The notes under the pieces: model-generated
Told to the model about the DNA's origin: nothing
Databases searched by the model: none
What the model saw: the letters and a program-made list of their open reading frames with translations, nothing else
From: Penelope pileata
Lineage: Eukaryota; Chordata; Aves; Galliformes; Cracidae
DNA: 64,000 nucleotides
Reading direction: 5' to 3'
Assembly: GCA_013396635.1 (NCBI GenBank)
Contig: WBMW01005324.1
Coordinates: 186,001 to 250,000, forward strand
Shown here: piece after piece, positions 60,955-64,000 of the stretch
Position numbering within the stretch: the first letter of the stretch is position 1
How the letters are laid out: every line of letters begins with the position of its first letter
Position numbers and translations under genes: made by a program

Positions 60955-63900
60955 CAGATATGTAAAACATCTTTCTAGTAGTTCAGAGATCAGTCAGAAC
61001 AGAATTAGTCAAACAGTTTTTCCACAATGATGTGATATAAATTCAGATAAGTATGAGCACCTATGTCCCTGTCAATGTGCATGCTAAGGAGATAATCAGT
61101 TGCCCAACAGCATCAGTGTCCCGTTGTATGTGCAACACCATATATATATGTACACTGCTCAAGGAGCTTAGATAGGGTTAAGTATATATTTAAAATAAAA
61201 TAAAATTTCTTTTTCATAAATGCTTTGTGTTTTGATCCTGAATGAGATACAAATAGGAATGATTGTGCAGATATATAGTCAGATTTTAAAAGCTGATAAA
61301 ATGCTTCATGCATATTACCATATAATACAGAAATCTTTAGGAAACTCTGTGATGACCCACCTATACATGCTGAATTACTGATCTGCAGTCATTTTGCTGT
61401 TCCATAATAATTTGCTGCCGTAGCAACCTCATAGTTCTGTGGAATAGCATCCTCACAGGTTTAAGTCAAGAACATATACTCAGTTACAAATCAATGAAAA
61501 TAATTTAATAAAAAGATTGTAGAAGTAAAGTTCATCCATTTTTATTCACTTAGAGGTTGTATTTACTGACTGTTACAGTACTAAAATTATGTGTTGTTAA
61601 GTTGCATGTTTTGCACAGTAGCTCCCTTTGTTCTTGGTATTTACTTAGCATATAGAGAGCATTAATTATGGTCCATAAGCCCAGCTGAGAGCATCCCACT
61701 ACGCAGGAAGAGGGAGATCCCATTTTTGGAGCTGAGGAACAGTAATCTGAGAAGTGCTGAAAGATGCCTTTTCAGCATATAGATTAAATATTGTTCTCTC
61801 ACCTTCCCACATGCGTTAAATTTCAGTTGTCAGTTTATTACCTTGCTGTGGATGTCTGATAGAGTAGAAGTCAATGATTGTTCTTGAAAATGAAGCTTTT
61901 TCCATTCATGAGAGCTATTTGCTCTCAAAGAATTGAGATTGGTGGTCATCTGAGCCATAATATGGATCCAGAATATTTTTCATAGATGCTGTAGACAGTG
62001 TGCATGAATCTATGTTTTGTCTGCTTCTAGATTACTTGATTTATCTGAAATCAGCATCTAATGTGAAATGTACTCTTCTATTTTAGATAAGATTTCTTTC
62101 ACTGTCTTGTGGAAGAAACCTGAGAAGGAGGAGGTGAGATACTTTAAGTCAGTTTTCTGAAACTGATTTATATGTACAAACTGTACAGAATTTCCAAGTA
62201 TTTCACGTCCCACTTTTAGCCATCTTAAAGGAACTGGCAGCATTTGCAAGGATTCACTGGCTCTTAGATGCAATGAAATAGGATGGCTCCTTCAGATTGA
62301 CACTTTCTAATATCTTCATCAGAAAAGTTGAATGGTGATGTCGTATGAACATTAGGTCATTTTACTAAACATTCTTACAGATTCTAATTAACAGCTGAAT
62401 TTAATTTTTTTACATAATTCACAGTATGTGCTACCAATGAAGATGCTCAAAGTAAACAGTAAACGTTAATCTATGGATACTGAATATTTTATTCAAATGT
62501 GCAGTATTTGAAAATGCATTATGAAATTGGCTTTTTCTTCTAGGAGCACATAGGTGTCCCTCTTAGTTTAAGCATTACAGCATATCAAAATAAAGACCAA
62601 ACCATACTCTTGTCAAATGCTTAATGAAATCTTTAAGCTCTAACTCTAACTGATCAAGCTCTAAATTGACAATGTCAGTAGTGAGCAGAATTATCACAAC
62701 CCAGTTTGGAAATTACCTTGTCACTAACTGAGAGTCAAAATATAATTGTAGAATTCTTAAAAAAAAATGTATTCATTTCTACTTTGAATCTGTTAGGCTA
62801 AGGAAAAGCAGATACCAATTTTTCTCATTCTTGTCTGGTTTGCCTCCGTTTTTATATGAATTATTCCTTTCCTTTACTTAAAATTGAGGATATTTCAGAC
62901 AAACTATGCTCGTAACAAAGAAAACTTTTCACTTTCTATGCATCGTATGACTTGAGCAGGTCTCTAGAAGTACAAAATTACAAAATTACAAAATAATACC
63001 AATAAAATTACGTAATCTTTCACTTGCATGGGTGTATGGTACAGACGACTGGGTGTTCCCTTCTGCATCTCATCTTTCTTCCTGCTTATCACTTCTACTG
63101 TGCACACACTTAGCATTGCTCTCAGGTTATTCATACCAAACCTATTTAGATGATCTTTCCCACACATCCAATATTTCAATGAGATACCTCAGTTTTCATT
63201 CTGTTAAAATAAAGTCAGCAGGAAAATTCTCAGTGGTTGCTACGCTGGCTGTGTCAAAATAGTTGTGATCTTGTCGACACTATTAATAATTTTCTACGAG
63301 CACTAGGCGGTAATAAAAATAATTAAACCATTTTTAAAATAACCATAGTGGAGATTGAAGAAGAAATGGCAAATGGCACATCTGCTAGAGGAACAGCAGT
63401 CTCAGAGTGGGAGTTATCATGCCCACACATAGTGCTGCTGATCCTACTTCATCCCACTTACCACTGTATTTTCATTATAAGCTTGGATTCTGTTTCCCTC
63501 TTTATTACAAGGATGTTACAGTTCTTTATTCTTCACTGACAGCTGGCAACAGGTAATGCTGGCTGTTATTTTGTTCACCCTAGACAAGCACATTCATTTC
63601 CAAATATAACCATGTTTTGTTTGCTGTATTTTGTTCTTGGTGTGGTTGAATGCCATCCTTGGAAAGATGTGCATTGAGTTAGTATTGAATAAGTGGCTTG
63701 CCTTCGGCATTCATGAGTAAATTCTGTAGTTTTTGTTTCAAGGCTTTGACATGTCATCAAGTGTAAATCTATTCTAATGCCAAAATCCCTCTTGATGTCT
63801 GATGCCAATCAGTAGCTTTTCATCTTGAAAAAGGTAGTGAATAATTTGCCCTGTGGATATTACACAGATACCATATATGGTAAGAAACAAAGAGGGGAAT

Positions 63901-64000
63901 CCCATACCCATTTTTTAAATTCAAATAATCATGTTAAACCAGTTTGCTTTCCTAAATGCCATTGGTAGTCTGGTACATTTTCTCGCTTTCAAGTGAATAT

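Larger units (their letters stand above)
1..64000 (+). other. ELP4: ELP4 gene body (partial, internal part of the transcription unit)
   Basis: The whole window lies inside one gene on the + strand, defined by three exons with consistent splice sites and phases. ELP4 is one of the three RecA-fold subunits (ELP4, ELP5, ELP6) that form the hexameric ring of the Elongator complex. Elongator acts in modifying the wobble uridine (U34) of certain tRNAs in the cytoplasm. The visible exons encode about 135 residues of a protein of roughly 420 in human. The first exons and promoter lie before position 1. The terminal exon, which in human encodes a C-terminus ending in a Lys-His-Leu-Asp-Phe-like tail, was not found by reading and is probably beyond position 64000. 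In vertebrates the next gene downstream is PAX6, on the opposite strand and convergent; it is not in this window. Seen: exons and splice sites. Known: gene function and neighbourhood. Inferred: gene continuity to both window edges. Confidence 0.85.
19127..64000 (+). other. ELP4: Start of the long last ELP4 intron (host of PAX6 long-range enhancers in other vertebrates)
   Basis: At least 44.9 kb of intron follows the third exon; the donor is GTAAGA at 19127 and no acceptor with the ELP4 tail was found. It is established that in human and mouse the last introns of ELP4 contain the PAX6 downstream regulatory region, including the SIMO enhancer. By position the block at 19.2-22.5 kb is the best candidate for such elements here. 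Between listed elements (22.5-26.4, 27-28.6, 29.5-32.3, 33-37, 39-46, 48.7-54.3 and 55.7-64 kb) I see only AT-rich intronic sequence with short homopolymers and chance open frames. No recognisable transposon remains. Host-gene assignment is strong; enhancer content is inference. Confidence 0.75.

Noticed and set aside
1..64000. CRISPR arrays, tRNA or rRNA genes, prokaryotic operons, endogenous viral genes
   Set aside because: No regularly spaced repeats, no tRNA box A/B pair in cloverleaf context, no rRNA motif and no recognisable viral protein motif was seen. Split exons with GT/AG borders show vertebrate nuclear DNA.

Overview
The window is vertebrate intronic DNA carrying three internal coding exons, on the + strand, of ELP4 (Elongator acetyltransferase complex subunit 4, also called PAXNEB, 'PAX neighbour'). 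The exons are 2139-2327, 16215-16323 and 19020-19126. All three have AG/GT borders, their reading phases join cleanly (63 + 72 codons), and the conceptual protein matches the C-terminal half of vertebrate ELP4 as I know it. They correspond to exons 7, 8 and 9 of the ten-exon human gene. Exons 1-6 lie upstream of the window. I could not find the short terminal exon (about 44 codons) in it, so everything from 19127 to the right edge is read as the long last intron.

The host is probably a sauropsid, most likely a bird. The protein is ELP4-like but clearly not mammalian (for example a CCTDTPEDIHS stretch where human has a different sequence). The DNA is AT-rich and nearly free of recognisable interspersed repeats, with no Alu, B1 or MIR and no intact LINE or LTR. 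This assignment is an inference: I saw no diagnostic avian CR1 3' end.

Layout: 1-2138 is the end of an upstream intron; 2328-16214 is a 13.9 kb intron; 16324-19019 is a 2.7 kb intron; 19127-64000 is the start of the last intron. In human and mouse the last introns of ELP4 hold the downstream regulatory region of PAX6, the convergent neighbour, including the enhancer known as SIMO. The stretch just after the third exon, about 19.2-22.5 kb, has the look of conserved regulatory DNA: clustered homeodomain motifs, paired GATA motifs, and an unusual cluster of NK2-type sites. Other candidate elements are near 8.3-8.7, 11.7-12.0, 18.4-18.7, 26.4-26.6, 28.9-29.5 and 32.3-32.9 kb. From about 33 kb to the end the DNA looks mostly like ordinary intron. 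Exceptions are a CpG-rich patch with a perfect NRF1 motif (46.4 kb), a perfect 16-bp inverted repeat (47.5 kb), two full CRE palindromes (48.6 and 54.4 kb), an ORF-dense block (37-38.9 kb) and a few minor tandem duplications.

There is no rRNA, tRNA, CRISPR array, prokaryotic operon or recognisable viral gene. The many short open frames are what chance gives in 64 kb of AT-rich DNA. All regulatory claims rest on motif reading and gene context, because no alignment was possible here.
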